Source of the DNA: Variovorax paradoxus EPS
GTDB lineage: Bacteria; Pseudomonadota; Gammaproteobacteria; Burkholderiales; Burkholderiaceae_C
Reading direction: 5' to 3'
DNA: 64,000 nucleotides
Assembly (NCBI RefSeq): GCF_000184745.1
Contig: NC_014931.1
Coordinates: 3,410,001 to 3,474,000, forward strand
Position 1 is the first letter of the stretch. The number at the start of each line of letters is the position of its first letter. Positions 7,275-16,144 of the stretch are shown piece by piece. A model generated the notes under the pieces. It saw only the letters and a list, made by a program, of their open reading frames with translations, made no database searches and was not told the DNA's origin. The position numbers and the translations under genes were made by a program.

Positions 7275-9131
7275 TCAGAAAGCGTCCTCGGGCAAAGCGG
7301 TACAGGTCGGATCACGGCTCTCGACCACGTTGAGCCAGGCACCGATTTTCGGCAGCTCGTAGTGGAAGAAATAGTCCGTGGCGCCGATCTTGCCAGCTGT
7401 TACCGCCCTCGCCTTGTCCGCGTCGATCTCGAGCGCCCGCCGCGCCACGTCCAGCCAGAGCCAGGCGAGCACCGTGTGGCCGAAGGCCTGCATGTACGGC
7501 ACGGCGTTGGCCAACGCGTCGGCCGGGTCGCCGGTGGACCAGGCGGCCTCGGTGGCGCTCCCGATGCGCTGCAGCGCGTCGCCCAGCGCCTTGGCATGCG
7601 CCGCGAGCGCCGGCACCTTGGCCGTGCGGCCGATGGTCTCGGTGATGCGGCCGGCCAGGAGTTGCAGGCCGCGGCCCTTTTCCATCAGCACCTTGCGGCC
7701 CAGCAGGTCGGCCGCCTGGATGCCGTGCGTGCCCTCGTGGATCATGTTCAGGCGGTTGTCGCGCCAGTACTGCTCCACCGGAAAGTCGCGTGTGTAGCCG
7801 TAGCCGCCGTGCACCTGGATCGCCAGCGAATTGGCTTCCAGGCACCACTCGCTCGGCCAGCTCTTGGCGATGGGCGTGAGAACTTCGAGCAGCAGGCGCG
7901 CGTCGTCAGCCGCCTGTGCGGCGCCGGTCTTCTGCGTGTCGACCAGCCGGGCGCAATACAGCTCTAGCGCCAGCGCGCCTTCGCAATACGCCTTCTGCGC
8001 GAGCAGCATGCGGCGCACGTCGGCGTGTTCGATGATGCGCACCTGCGGGCTGGCGGAGTCCTTCACGACCTGGCTGCCGGCGCCCGCTTCTGGCTTCTTC
8101 ACGAGGCGGCCCTGCGGCCGGCTCTTCGCGTATTCGAGCGAGGCGTAGTAGCCCGCCATGCCGAGCATGGTCGCAGCCGTGCCCACACCGATCCGGGCCT
8201 CGTTCATCATGTGGAACATGCAGTGCAGGCCCTTGCCGGGCGCGCCGACGAGGTAGCCCACGGCGCCCGCCTTGCCATCGACCGGGTACTTGCCCTCGCC
8301 GAAGTTCAACAGCGTGTTGGTCGTGCCGCGCCAGCCCAGCTTGTGGTTCAGGCCCGCCAGCGCCACGTCGTTGCGCTCGCCGGTCAGCTCGCCCTTGGTG
8401 TTGACCATGCGCTTGGGCACGATGAAGAGCGAAATGCCACGCGTGCCCGGCACCAGCTTGCCGTTCTCGTCGGGGATCTTGGCGAGCACGATGTGCACGA
8501 TGTTCTCGGTCAGTTCGTGGTCGCCGGACGAGATCCACATCTTGTTGCCGGTGAGCCGATAGCGTGGGCCGAGCGGATCGTCCTGGTAGTCCGCGCCATC
8601 GGGCACGGCGCGCGTGGCCACGTCGCTCAGCGACGAGCCGGCCTGCGGCTCCGACAGGCACATGGTGCCCGCCCAGCGGCCCGAGAACTCGTTCTTCGCG
8701 AACACCTCTTTCTGCGTCTCGGTGCCATGCACCATCAGCAGGTTGGCGTTGCCGCTGGTGAGCATGTTGGAGCCGATGCTCACCGAGGCCATCGCGAAGA
8801 AGCTGTTGGCCGCGGCCGACAGCGTGTAGGGCAGCTGCATGCCGCCGATGTCGTAGTCCTGCGCGGCGCTCATCATTCCCGATTCGACGAAAGCCTTGTG
8901 CGCGTCGTGCGTGGCCTTCGGCAGGATGACTTTCTCGCCGTCGAAATGCGGCTCCTGCGTGTCGACCGTGCGGTTGAACGGCGCGTACTTCTCGCGCGCG
9001 ATGCGCTCGCAGGTGTCGAGCACCGCATCGAAGGTTTCGCGCGAATGGTCGGCGAAGCGTTCGCTCTTGTTGAGCGACTCGGCATCGAGCCAGTCGTAGA
9101 GCAGGAAGTCGAGGGTGGGACGCAGGCTCAT
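7275..9131 (-). CDS. Acyl-CoA dehydrogenase, long DmdC-like type
   Basis: The 618-aa protein has the acyl-CoA dehydrogenase fold plus the C-terminal extension seen in DmdC and related enzymes. Visible are the flavin-contact motif CLSEPQAGSSLSDV (~158-171), NKMWISSGDHEL, the QVHGGYGYTRDFPVEQ helix and the catalytic-base segment MIHEGTHGIQAADLLGRK, whose Glu abstracts the alpha proton. It should introduce the alpha,beta double bond in an acyl-CoA and pass electrons to ETF. Homologues include 3-methylmercaptopropionyl-CoA dehydrogenase; the actual chain is not determinable here. It sits between the thioesterase and the small membrane protein with gaps of 16 and 2 bp. Confidence 0.93.
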   Translation of the reverse strand: MSLRPTLDFLLYDWLDAESLNKSERFADHSRETFDAVLDTCERIAREKYAPFNRTVDTQEPHFDGEKVILPKATHDAHKAFVESGMMSAAQDYDIGGMQLPYTLSAAANSFFAMASVSIGSNMLTSGNANLLMVHGTETQKEVFAKNEFSGRWAGTMCLSEPQAGSSLSDVATRAVPDGADYQDDPLGPRYRLTGNKMWISSGDHELTENIVHIVLAKIPDENGKLVPGTRGISLFIVPKRMVNTKGELTGERNDVALAGLNHKLGWRGTTNTLLNFGEGKYPVDGKAGAVGYLVGAPGKGLHCMFHMMNEARIGVGTAATMLGMAGYYASLEYAKSRPQGRLVKKPEAGAGSQVVKDSASPQVRIIEHADVRRMLLAQKAYCEGALALELYCARLVDTQKTGAAQAADDARLLLEVLTPIAKSWPSEWCLEANSLAIQVHGGYGYTRDFPVEQYWRDNRLNMIHEGTHGIQAADLLGRKVLMEKGRGLQLLAGRITETIGRTAKVPALAAHAKALGDALQRIGSATEAAWSTGDPADALANAVPYMQAFGHTVLAWLWLDVARRALEIDADKARAVTAGKIGATDYFFHYELPKIGAWLNVVESRDPTCTALPEDAF

Positions 9132-9147
9132 GGGGTGTCTCTTCTGG

Positions 9148-9606
9148 CTACTTCTTCGAGGATTCGGGCAGCTTCGCGATCGTGCCCTGCGCGAGCGCGC
9201 AGAGCTTTTCCACACCGCCGGTCACCGCGAAGATCTCGCAGGTGCAGACGGCTTGCGAGCTGCCGGTGTGCACGGCCTTGGCACGCGCGATCAGACGATC
9301 GCCGACGGCTGGCCGCACGTAGTTGATCTTGAATTCGGAGGTCACCACCGGCACGCGCAATGCGGTGCCGCCGGCGAAGGTCAGCGCGTTGTCGGCCATG
9401 TAGCTCACGATGCCGCCGTGGGCGAAACCGTTCTGCTGCTTGAGCTGCGCGGTCAGCGGCAGCTGGAGGTCGACTTTTCCCGGCGACAGCGCATGCATTT
9501 CCGCACCGATCAGCACGCTGAAGGGCTGCGAGGCGAGAACGCCCCGCCCCATTTCGAGCATGGCCAGGAAGGCTTCGGGCGAGACCTGTGTGTCGCCGCC
9601 CGACAT
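9148..9606 (-). CDS. PaaI-type hotdog thioesterase
   Basis: The 152-aa protein carries the hotdog signature NGFAHGGIVSYMADNALTFAG (near residues 55-75; the active-site segment is HGG) and the strands EFKINYVRP and IARAKAVHTG. It belongs to the PaaI/YdiI-like acyl-CoA thioesterases, which release CoA from acyl or phenylacetyl-type thioesters. The ATG at 9604-9606 is preferred over an Arg-rich upstream extension. It is 2 bp from the thiolase stop, so the pair is translationally linked. Confidence 0.88.
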   Translation of the reverse strand: MSGGDTQVSPEAFLAMLEMGRGVLASQPFSVLIGAEMHALSPGKVDLQLPLTAQLKQQNGFAHGGIVSYMADNALTFAGGTALRVPVVTSEFKINYVRPAVGDRLIARAKAVHTGSSQAVCTCEIFAVTGGVEKLCALAQGTIAKLPESSKK

Positions 9607-9608
9607 GA

Positions 9609-10784
9609 TTACAAGACCTCGAACACGCCCGCGGCGCCCATGCCGCCGCCGATGCACATCGTGACCAGCACCTTCTTCGCGCCGCGACGCTTGCCTTCGA
9701 TGAGCGCGTGGCCCGTCAGGCGCTGGCCGCTCACGCCGTAGGGGTGGCCGACGGCGATGGCGCCGCCGTCCACGTTCAGGCGGTCAGCCGGAATGCCCAG
9801 CTTGTCGCGGCAGTAGATCACCTGCACCGCGAAGGCTTCGTTCAGCTCCCACAGGTCGATGTCGTTGACCGTGAGGCCCAGGCGCTTGAGCACCTTCGGG
9901 ATCGCGAAGACGGGGCCGATGCCCATCTCGTCGGGCTCGCAGCCGGCCACGGCAAAACCGAGGAAACGGCCGAGGGGCTTCAGGCCCTTTTGCTGCGCGT
10001 ACTTCTCGTCGACCACCACGCAGGCGCCGCCGCCGTCGGAGAACTGGCTGGCATTGCCGGCCGAGATCAGGCCGCCGGGCATGGCCGAGCGGATGCCGCT
10101 GATGCCTTCCTTGGTGGTGCCGGGGCGGATGCCTTCGTCGTTCTCGATCGTCACTTCCTTCGTGCGCAGGCCCATCACCGGGTCGGCCACGCCGGCCAGA
10201 ACGGTGATCGGGGCGATCTCGTCCTTGAAGCGGCCGGCTTCCAGCGCGGCGGTGGCCTTCTGCTGGCTGGCTGCGCCGTATTCGTCCATCGCGTCGCGGC
10301 CGATGTTGTAGCGCTTGGCGACCTGCTCGGCCGTCTGCAGCATGTTCCAGTAGATCTCGGGCTTGTGCTTCACGAGCCAGGGGTCGGCCAGCATGTGCTT
10401 GTTGGCTTCGTTCTGCACGCACGAGATGCTCTCGACGCCGCCGGCCACGTACACGTCGCCTTCGCCCGCGATGATGCGTTGCGCGGCGGTGGCAATGGTC
10501 TGCAGGCCCGAGGAGCAGAAGCGGTTGATCGTCATGCCCGAGGTGGTGACGGGGCAGCCGGCGCGCAGTGCGATCTGGCGCGCGATGTTGGAGCCGGTGG
10601 CGCCTTCGGGCGTGGCGCAACCCATGATGACGTCATCGACTTCGGCGGCTTCGATGCCGGCGCGCGAGATGGCGTGCTGAACGGCGTGGCCGCCGAGCGT
10701 GGCACCGTGCGTCATGTTGAAGGCACCCTTCCAGCTCTTCGCGAGCGGCGTGCGGGCGGTGGAAACGATGACGGCGCTGGTCAT
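9609..10784 (-). CDS. Acetyl-CoA C-acyltransferase (thiolase)
   Basis: This is a 391-aa thiolase of normal family length. The nucleophilic Cys is C90 in [11 protein letters not shown], the GHPYGVSG motif supplies H347, and the second Cys is C377 in [10 protein letters not shown]. It should cleave a 3-ketoacyl-CoA with CoA to acetyl-CoA and a shortened acyl-CoA, the last beta-oxidation step; the degradative reading is supported by the fused hydratase/dehydrogenase two genes upstream. The ATG at 10782-10784 has AAAGGA upstream. Confidence 0.95.
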   Translation of the reverse strand: MTSAVIVSTARTPLAKSWKGAFNMTHGATLGGHAVQHAISRAGIEAAEVDDVIMGCATPEGATGSNIARQIALRAGCPVTTSGMTINRFCSSGLQTIATAAQRIIAGEGDVYVAGGVESISCVQNEANKHMLADPWLVKHKPEIYWNMLQTAEQVAKRYNIGRDAMDEYGAASQQKATAALEAGRFKDEIAPITVLAGVADPVMGLRTKEVTIENDEGIRPGTTKEGISGIRSAMPGGLISAGNASQFSDGGGACVVVDEKYAQQKGLKPLGRFLGFAVAGCEPDEMGIGPVFAIPKVLKRLGLTVNDIDLWELNEAFAVQVIYCRDKLGIPADRLNVDGGAIAVGHPYGVSGQRLTGHALIEGKRRGAKKVLVTMCIGGGMGAAGVFEVL

Positions 10785-10827
10785 GGTGAGGTCCTTTGAA
10801 GATGGAAGGGAAAAGAGGGTGTGGTCG

Positions 10828-12303
10828 TCATTGCGCCGGAGCAGCGTTCGTGTTGCTCAGGAGCTGGTGATAGAAGCCGATCATCTCGCCGTAGTTCGAG
10901 AGGGCCAGGCGTTCGTTGTTGCCGTGAAAGCGCGCGAGGTCTTCGCCCTTCACACGGAACGGCGAGAAGCGGAAGACGGCGTCGCTCACGAGGCTGAAAT
11001 GGCGCGAGTCGGTCGCGGCCGTCATGAGGCCCGGGGCCACGACGGCATCGGGAAAGGTCTGGCGCACGGCCTGCTGGATCGCGCGGTAGCCGGTGCTGTC
11101 GGTCGGCGACACGGGCGACGGCTCGGAGTTGCCGGGATAGCGCTTGATCTTGATGTCGTCGTTGGCGAGCGCCTTGCGCAGATGCGCCTCGACGCTGTCG
11201 ATGGTGTCGCCCGGGAGGATGCGGAAGTTGACCGCCGCCTCGGCGCGGCCGGGCAGCACGTTGTCCTTGTTGCCGGCGCGCACGATGGTGAGTGCGGTGG
11301 TCGTGCGCAGCATGGCGTTGCTGCTCGGGCTCTTCTCGAGCTGGCCACGCACCAGCGGCTCGGTGAGCCACAGGTTGGAGAGCATCACGCGGTTGACGCC
11401 GCTCATCTCGGGCGCAAGCGCGCCGAACATCTGGCCGGCCACGCCCTTGATGCCGCCGGGCATCGGATTGGCTTCGAGCCGCGCGAGCGCCGCGCTCATG
11501 CTGCCGATGGCGCTGTGCTGCGGCGGCATCGACGAATGGCCGGGGGCCGTGTCGAGCGAGAGGAAGAAGGTGCCGTAGCCCTTCTCGGCCAGGCCGATCA
11601 GTGCCGCGGGCTTCGAGAGGCCGGGCAGCACGCCGTCGAGCACCAGGAGGCCTTCGTCGAGCACCCAGTCGAGGCGCACGTTGCGCGACTTGAGCAGTTC
11701 GGCGATGGGCAGCGCACCGCGCAGGCCGCTCACCTCTTCGTCGTCGCCCATCACGAGGTAGACGGTCTGTTTCGGCTTGAAGCCGGCGCCGATGAGCAGC
11801 TCGATGGCTTCCATCTGCGCGAAAAGATTGCTCTTGTTGTCGAGCGTGCCGCGGCCCCAGACGAAGCCGTCCTTGATCTCGCCCGCGAAGGGGTCGACCG
11901 TCCAGGCCTTCTCTGTGCCGGGGGCGATGGGCACCATGTCCTGATGCGCCATGAGAGCGATCGGCTTGGCCGACGGATCGGTGCCGGCCCATGTGTAGAG
12001 CAGCGCCTTGTTGCCCACCACTTCCTTCTTGAGGGTGGCGTGGACCTTCGGGTACTGCTGTTCAAGATAAGCGTGCAGCTTGTCGAACTCGGCCGCGTTG
12101 GCGGCCGGGTCATCAAGGCCCGACACCGTGCGGAACGTGATCGCCGTCGACAGCCGCTTGGCGGCCGCCTGCACGTCGATGTCCAGCTTGGGTGCAGGCG
12201 CCACCGCCAGTTGCTGCGATGGCGTGGTCCAGGTCTTGACCGCCACGGCGGCCACCAGCAACACGATTGCCAGCAGCAGCCCGAGGAAGATGCGTTTCAA
12301 CAT
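10828..12303 (-). CDS. M20 family metallopeptidase, PM20D1/CPS1-like, membrane-anchored
   Basis: The 491-aa protein begins with an uncleaved-looking membrane helix (about residues 5-24) and then shows an M20 catalytic domain. AHQDMVP carries the metal-binding His and the Asp after it, [10 protein letters not shown] the bridging Asp, and GDDEEVSG the catalytic Glu pair; the DSRHF segment near the C-terminus supplies another ligand region. The order and spacing resemble yeast carboxypeptidase S and animal PM20D1, the latter acting on N-acyl amino acids. The likely location is the periplasmic face of the inner membrane. It lies 20 bp after the hydratase/dehydrogenase gene and 43 bp before the thiolase gene, an unusual place for a peptidase. 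Confidence 0.9.
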   Translation of the reverse strand: MLKRIFLGLLLAIVLLVAAVAVKTWTTPSQQLAVAPAPKLDIDVQAAAKRLSTAITFRTVSGLDDPAANAAEFDKLHAYLEQQYPKVHATLKKEVVGNKALLYTWAGTDPSAKPIALMAHQDMVPIAPGTEKAWTVDPFAGEIKDGFVWGRGTLDNKSNLFAQMEAIELLIGAGFKPKQTVYLVMGDDEEVSGLRGALPIAELLKSRNVRLDWVLDEGLLVLDGVLPGLSKPAALIGLAEKGYGTFFLSLDTAPGHSSMPPQHSAIGSMSAALARLEANPMPGGIKGVAGQMFGALAPEMSGVNRVMLSNLWLTEPLVRGQLEKSPSSNAMLRTTTALTIVRAGNKDNVLPGRAEAAVNFRILPGDTIDSVEAHLRKALANDDIKIKRYPGNSEPSPVSPTDSTGYRAIQQAVRQTFPDAVVAPGLMTAATDSRHFSLVSDAVFRFSPFRVKGEDLARFHGNNERLALSNYGEMIGFYHQLLSNTNAAPAQ

Positions 12304-12323
12304 AGGCGGTCAGGACTTTCGGA

Positions 12324-14429
12324 TCAGCTGAAGGACTTGCCTTCGGCCACCAGCTTCTGGATCAGCGGTGCGGGCTGCCAGAACTCGGCGTCGTCGCGCG
12401 GGTTCTTCGCGAAGCGCTTCATCGACTCGGCCACGTTGTAGAGACCCACTTGCGACGCGTAGTGCATCGGGCCGCCGCGCCAGATCGGGAAGCCGTAGCC
12501 GGTGAGGTACACCATGTCGATGTCGCCGGACTTCGAGGCGATGCCGTCTTCCAGGATGTGCGCGCCTTCGTTGACCAGCGCATACACCAGTCGCTGCACG
12601 ATCTCTTCATCGGAAATCTTGCGCGGCGTGATGCCCAGTTCCTTGCGGTGGTCCTCGATCATCTTGTTGACCAGGTCCGAGGGAATCGCATCGCGCTTGC
12701 CGGCCTGGTAGTCGTACCACCCTGCTCCGGTCTTCTGGCCGAAGCGGCCCAGTTCGCAGAGCTTGTCGGCCGTGCGGCTGTACTTCATGTCGGCGCGCTC
12801 GGTGGCGCGGCGCTTGCGAATGGCCCAGCCGATGTCGTTGCCGGCCAGGTCGCCCATGCGGAACGGACCCATGGCGAAACCGAACTTCTCGATGGCCTTG
12901 TCCACCTGCTGCGGCGTCGCACCTTCATCGAGCAGGAAGCCGGCCTGACGCGAGTACTGCTCGATCATGCGGTTGCCGATGAAGCCGTCGCACACGCCCG
13001 AGACCACAGAGGTCTTCTTGATCTTCTTGCCGATGGCCATGACCGTGGCGAGCACGTCCTTGGCGGTGGCCTTGCCGCGCACCACTTCGAGCAGCTTCAT
13101 CACGTTGGCCGGGCTGAAGAAGTGCATGCCGACCACGTCCTGCGGACGCTCGGTGAACGAGGCGATCTTGTCGACGTCGAGCGTCGAGGTGTTGGAGGCC
13201 AGGATCGCGCCCTTCTTGGCCACGCGGTCGAGTTCCTTGAAGACCTTTTCCTTGACGCCGATTTCCTCGAACACCGCCTCGATGATGAGGTCGGCATCCT
13301 TCAGGTCGTCGTAGCTCAGCGTGGTGCTCAGGAGCGCCATGCGCTGCGCGTACTTGTCCTCCTTGAGCTTGCCCTTCTTGACCTGGGCTTCGTAGTTCTT
13401 CTTGATGGTGGCGACGCCGCGATCGAGCGCCTCCTGCTTCATCTCGAGAATCTTCACGGGGATGCCCGCATTCAGGAAGTTCATCGAGATGCCGCCGCCC
13501 ATGGTGCCGGCGCCGATCACGCCGACCGAGTTGATCTCGCGCTTGGGCGTGTCTTCGGGCACATCGGGAATCTTGCTCGCGGCCCGCTCGGCCATGAACA
13601 GGTGGCGCAGCGCCAGCGATTCGGGCGTGAACATCAGCGCGGTGAAGATGCGGCGCTCCTCGGCCATGCCTTGGTCGAACTTCATCTTCGTCGCGGCCTG
13701 CACGGCATCGATGCACATGAGCGGCGCCGGATAGTTCTTCGACATGCCGCCCACCATGTTCTTGGTGAACTGGAAGTAGGCATCGCCTTGCGGATGCTTG
13801 CACGGCAGGTTGCGCACCAGCGGCAGCGCTTCACCTGTCTTGCCGGCCACGCTCTTGGCGAAGGCCACGGCTTCGTCGAACACCGACTCGGCCGATGCTG
13901 CCAGCTTGTCGAACAGCTTCTGGCCCGGCAGGCTCGCGAGCAGTTCGCTCTTCACAGGCTCGCCGCTCACGATCATGTTGAGGGCGGTTTCCACGCCGAT
14001 CACGCGCGGCAGGCGCTGCGTGCCGCCGGCGCCCGGAATGAGGCCGAGCTTGACTTCGGGCAATGCGATGCTGGTGCCCGGCGCGGCCACGCGGTAATGG
14101 CAGCCGAGCGCCAGTTCGAGGCCGCCGCCCATGCACACGGAGTGGATGGCTGCGACGATGGGCTTGGGGGAGGCTTCGAGCGTGAGGATCACGCTCAGGA
14201 GGTTGGGCTCTTGCAGCGCCTTGGGCGTGCCGAATTCCTTGATGTCCGCACCGCCGGAGAACGCCTTGCCGGCGCCGGTGATGACGATGGCCTTGACGGC
14301 GTCGTCGGCATTGGCCTTGGCCAGGCCATCGGTGATGCCGATGCGGGTCGAGAAACCGAGACCGTTGACCGGAGGGTTGGTCAGTGTGATCACGGCGACA
14401 TCGCCGAGCACTTTGTATTCAGCCGTCAT
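12324..14429 (-). CDS. Bifunctional enoyl-CoA hydratase / 3-hydroxyacyl-CoA dehydrogenase
   Basis: This 701-aa fusion has an N-terminal crotonase domain (residues ~1-190, with the oxyanion-hole motifs [11 protein letters not shown] and [14 protein letters not shown]) and a C-terminal 3-hydroxyacyl-CoA dehydrogenase. The NAD-binding motif is [13 protein letters not shown] (~303-315), the catalytic His lies in [15 protein letters not shown], and the C-terminal helical domain is duplicated. It matches FadB/FadJ-type proteins and should hydrate 2-enoyl-CoA and oxidise the product to 3-ketoacyl-CoA. It opens the beta-oxidation gene run. AAGGA precedes the ATG, and a promoter-like sequence lies about 60 bp upstream. 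Confidence 0.95.
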   Translation of the reverse strand: MTAEYKVLGDVAVITLTNPPVNGLGFSTRIGITDGLAKANADDAVKAIVITGAGKAFSGGADIKEFGTPKALQEPNLLSVILTLEASPKPIVAAIHSVCMGGGLELALGCHYRVAAPGTSIALPEVKLGLIPGAGGTQRLPRVIGVETALNMIVSGEPVKSELLASLPGQKLFDKLAASAESVFDEAVAFAKSVAGKTGEALPLVRNLPCKHPQGDAYFQFTKNMVGGMSKNYPAPLMCIDAVQAATKMKFDQGMAEERRIFTALMFTPESLALRHLFMAERAASKIPDVPEDTPKREINSVGVIGAGTMGGGISMNFLNAGIPVKILEMKQEALDRGVATIKKNYEAQVKKGKLKEDKYAQRMALLSTTLSYDDLKDADLIIEAVFEEIGVKEKVFKELDRVAKKGAILASNTSTLDVDKIASFTERPQDVVGMHFFSPANVMKLLEVVRGKATAKDVLATVMAIGKKIKKTSVVSGVCDGFIGNRMIEQYSRQAGFLLDEGATPQQVDKAIEKFGFAMGPFRMGDLAGNDIGWAIRKRRATERADMKYSRTADKLCELGRFGQKTGAGWYDYQAGKRDAIPSDLVNKMIEDHRKELGITPRKISDEEIVQRLVYALVNEGAHILEDGIASKSGDIDMVYLTGYGFPIWRGGPMHYASQVGLYNVAESMKRFAKNPRDDAEFWQPAPLIQKLVAEGKSFS

Positions 14430-14460
14430 GCTGCGTTCCTTGGTGTGTGAAGAAAAAGAA

Positions 14461-14484
14461 GAAAAAGCACGAGTGTTCTTTTTC
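14461..14484 (-). terminator. Weak A/T hairpin upstream of the hydratase/dehydrogenase gene
   Basis: GAAAAAG (14461-14467) and CTTTTTC (14478-14484) are perfectly complementary across a 10-base loop, and on the minus strand the stem is followed by a T-rich run. It could end liv transcription or be part of the downstream gene's leader. The stem has few G/C pairs, so strength is doubtful. Confidence 0.35.
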
Positions 14485-14489
14485 GGAAG

Positions 14490-14517
14490 ATTCTAGGCTT
14501 TTGTCGCGACGCAACAA
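14490..14517 (-). promoter_or_regulatory. Candidate sigma-70 promoter for the beta-oxidation genes
   Basis: On the minus strand TTGTTG (14512-14517) and TAGAAT (14490-14495) are separated by 16 bases, a 5-of-6 match to the -10 consensus. It would start transcription about 50 bases before the ATG at 14429. It sits in one of the few AT-rich patches of this half of the window. Confidence 0.4.
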
Positions 14518-14551
14518 TGGCATGCAGTCGCTGTCGAGACAAGGCCCCCAA

Positions 14552-14612
14552 CCGTTCGCGCCAGAGCCCGCAATCCGTTCGGGCCAGAGCCCGCAATCCG
14601 TTCGGGCTGAGC
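14552..14612. repeat. Short tandem repeat, 23-bp units
   Basis: Two almost identical 23-bp units (14552-14574 and 14575-14597, differing at one base) and the first half of a third (14598-14612) share the CCGTTCG start. The third runs directly into the REP-like palindrome, so the tandem seems to be a slipped multiplication of the repeat's flank. Confidence 0.75.
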
Positions 14613-14660
14613 TTGTCGAAGCCTGCGCGCGCCCTGGCGGCCCTTCGACAAGCTCAGGGC
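14603..14660. repeat. REP-like palindrome, copy 3
   Basis: CGGGCTGAGCTTGTCGAAGC (14603-14622) faces CTTCGACAAGCTCAGGGC (14643-14660) across a loop of about 20 bases. It begins 13 bp past the livF stop codon, so it will form a stable stem at the 3' end of the liv message. Confidence 0.88.
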
Positions 14661-14673
14661 GAGCGGGGTTTGC

Positions 14674-15369
14674 TCAAACCTCCAGCCACTCTTTGCGAGT
14701 GGTGGCGTCGGCGCGCAGGCTGTCCGGCGTGCCGTCGAACACGATGCTGCCGTGGCCCATCACGAGCGCGCGGTCGGAGATCTGCATCGCGATGGTGAGC
14801 TTCTGCTCGATCAAAAGCACCGAGATGCCCTTGTCCTTGAGTGTGCGCAGGTACTGCCCCACCAGCTCGACGATCTTGGGCGCAAGGCCTTCGGTGGGCT
14901 CGTCGATGATGATGAGATCGGGGTCGCCCATCAGCGTGCGGCACAGCGTGAGCATCTGCTGCTCGCCACCCGAGAGCACGCCGGCTTCTGTGTGCTGGCG
15001 TTCCTTCAGGCGCGGGAACATGGTGTACATGTCGTCGAACTGCCAGCGGCTGCCCTTGCCCGTGCCCTTCTGCCCCAGGAGCAGGTTCTGGTGCACCGTG
15101 AGCTTGGGAAAGATGTCGCGGTTCTCGGGCACGTAGCCGATGCCCAGGTGGGCGACCTCATAGGCCTTCTTGCGCAGGATGTCCTGGTCCTTCCAGCGCA
15201 GCGTGCCTTCGGCATGCACCAGGCCCATGATGGCCTTGGCGGTGGTCGAGCGGCCCGAGCCGTTGCGGCCCAGCAGCGCGACGATCTCGCCAGGGCCGAC
15301 GTCGAACGAAACGCCATGCAGCACATGGCTCTTGCCGTAGTAGGCGTGGATGTCGTGAAGCTTCAGCAT
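14674..15369 (-). CDS. livF: ABC transporter ATP-binding protein LivF, Walker A with Arg
   Basis: The 231-aa protein is a LivF-type ATPase of the branched-chain amino acid/HAAT importer family. The Walker A loop is GRNGSGRSTT (residues ~35-44), where the invariant Lys is replaced by Arg (codon CGC). The signature LSGGEQQM, Walker B LIIIDEPTEGL and the His-switch position region are otherwise normal. The ATG at 15367-15369 lies 1 bp after the livG stop. Conservative Lys-to-Arg changes usually impair ATP hydrolysis, so LivG may be the main motor or this subfamily may tolerate it. Confidence 0.93.
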   Translation of the reverse strand: MLKLHDIHAYYGKSHVLHGVSFDVGPGEIVALLGRNGSGRSTTAKAIMGLVHAEGTLRWKDQDILRKKAYEVAHLGIGYVPENRDIFPKLTVHQNLLLGQKGTGKGSRWQFDDMYTMFPRLKERQHTEAGVLSGGEQQMLTLCRTLMGDPDLIIIDEPTEGLAPKIVELVGQYLRTLKDKGISVLLIEQKLTIAMQISDRALVMGHGSIVFDGTPDSLRADATTRKEWLEV

Positions 15370-15370
15370 G

Positions 15371-16144
15371 TCAGTGTCCCGCTCCCTGTGCATCGGCCAC
15401 AGAGGACCCCAGATACGCTTCTTGAACCCGCGCATTGGCGCGAACTGCAGCGGGCGTATCGAAGGCGATGACTTCGCCATACACCACCACCGCGATCTTG
15501 TCGGCGAGTCCGAAGACCACGCCCATGTCGTGCTCCACCGTCAAAAGCGTCTTGCCGACTGTCACGTGCTTGATGAGCGAGATGAAGTGCGAGGTCTCCG
15601 TTTTGCTCATGCCGGCCGTGGGTTCGTCCAGCAGGATGACGCCCGCACCGCCCGCGATCGTCACGCCGATTTCCAGCGCGCGCTGCTCGGCATAGGTGAG
15701 GTTCACCGCATGCACGTCGCGCTTGCGCTCCAGGCCGATCTGCTTGATGAGCTCCTCGGTGCGCGCATTGGCGTCATCGAGGTTCGAGAGAAAGCGCAGG
15801 AAGGTGTACTTGTAGCCCAGGCTCCACAGCACGCCGCAGCGCAGGTTCTCGAACACGCTCAGCTTCGGGAAGATGTTGGTGATCTGGAAGCTGCGCGAGA
15901 GGCCCAGCCGGTTGATCTCGTAGGGCTTCTTGCCGTCGATGCGCTCGCCGTTCAGCAGCACCTCGCCGCTGGTGGGCGTGAGGCGACCGCTGATCAGGTT
16001 GAACAGCGTCGACTTGCCCGCCCCGTTCGGGCCGATGATGGCCACGCGTTCGCCGGCGTTCACCGCCAGGTCCACGCCGCGGATGATTTCGGTCTTGCCG
16101 AAGTTCTTCCGCAGCGCCTTCAATTCCAATGCGTACGCGCTCAT
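15371..16144 (-). CDS. livG: ABC transporter ATP-binding protein LivG
   Basis: The 257-aa ATPase has a canonical Walker A GPNGAGKST (residues ~39-47), a degenerate signature (LTYAEQRALEIG) as is common in LivG, Walker B VILLDEPTAGM and the His switch TVEHDMGVV. It partners LivF on the cytoplasmic face of LivH/LivM. Its ATG directly follows the livM stop codon with no gap, so the transporter genes are translated as one unit. Confidence 0.95.
   Translation of the reverse strand: MSAYALELKALRKNFGKTEIIRGVDLAVNAGERVAIIGPNGAGKSTLFNLISGRLTPTSGEVLLNGERIDGKKPYEINRLGLSRSFQITNIFPKLSVFENLRCGVLWSLGYKYTFLRFLSNLDDANARTEELIKQIGLERKRDVHAVNLTYAEQRALEIGVTIAGGAGVILLDEPTAGMSKTETSHFISLIKHVTVGKTLLTVEHDMGVVFGLADKIAVVVYGEVIAFDTPAAVRANARVQEAYLGSSVADAQGAGH

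Noticed and set aside
12070..12085. AGCTTGTCGAA inside the M20 gene as another REP copy
   Set aside because: It is coding, has no inverted partner arm within 60 bases, and is only a partial core match.
14552..14612. Possible CRISPR-like repeat
   Set aside because: The units are directly adjacent without spacers, short and only two and a half copies; no cas gene is near.
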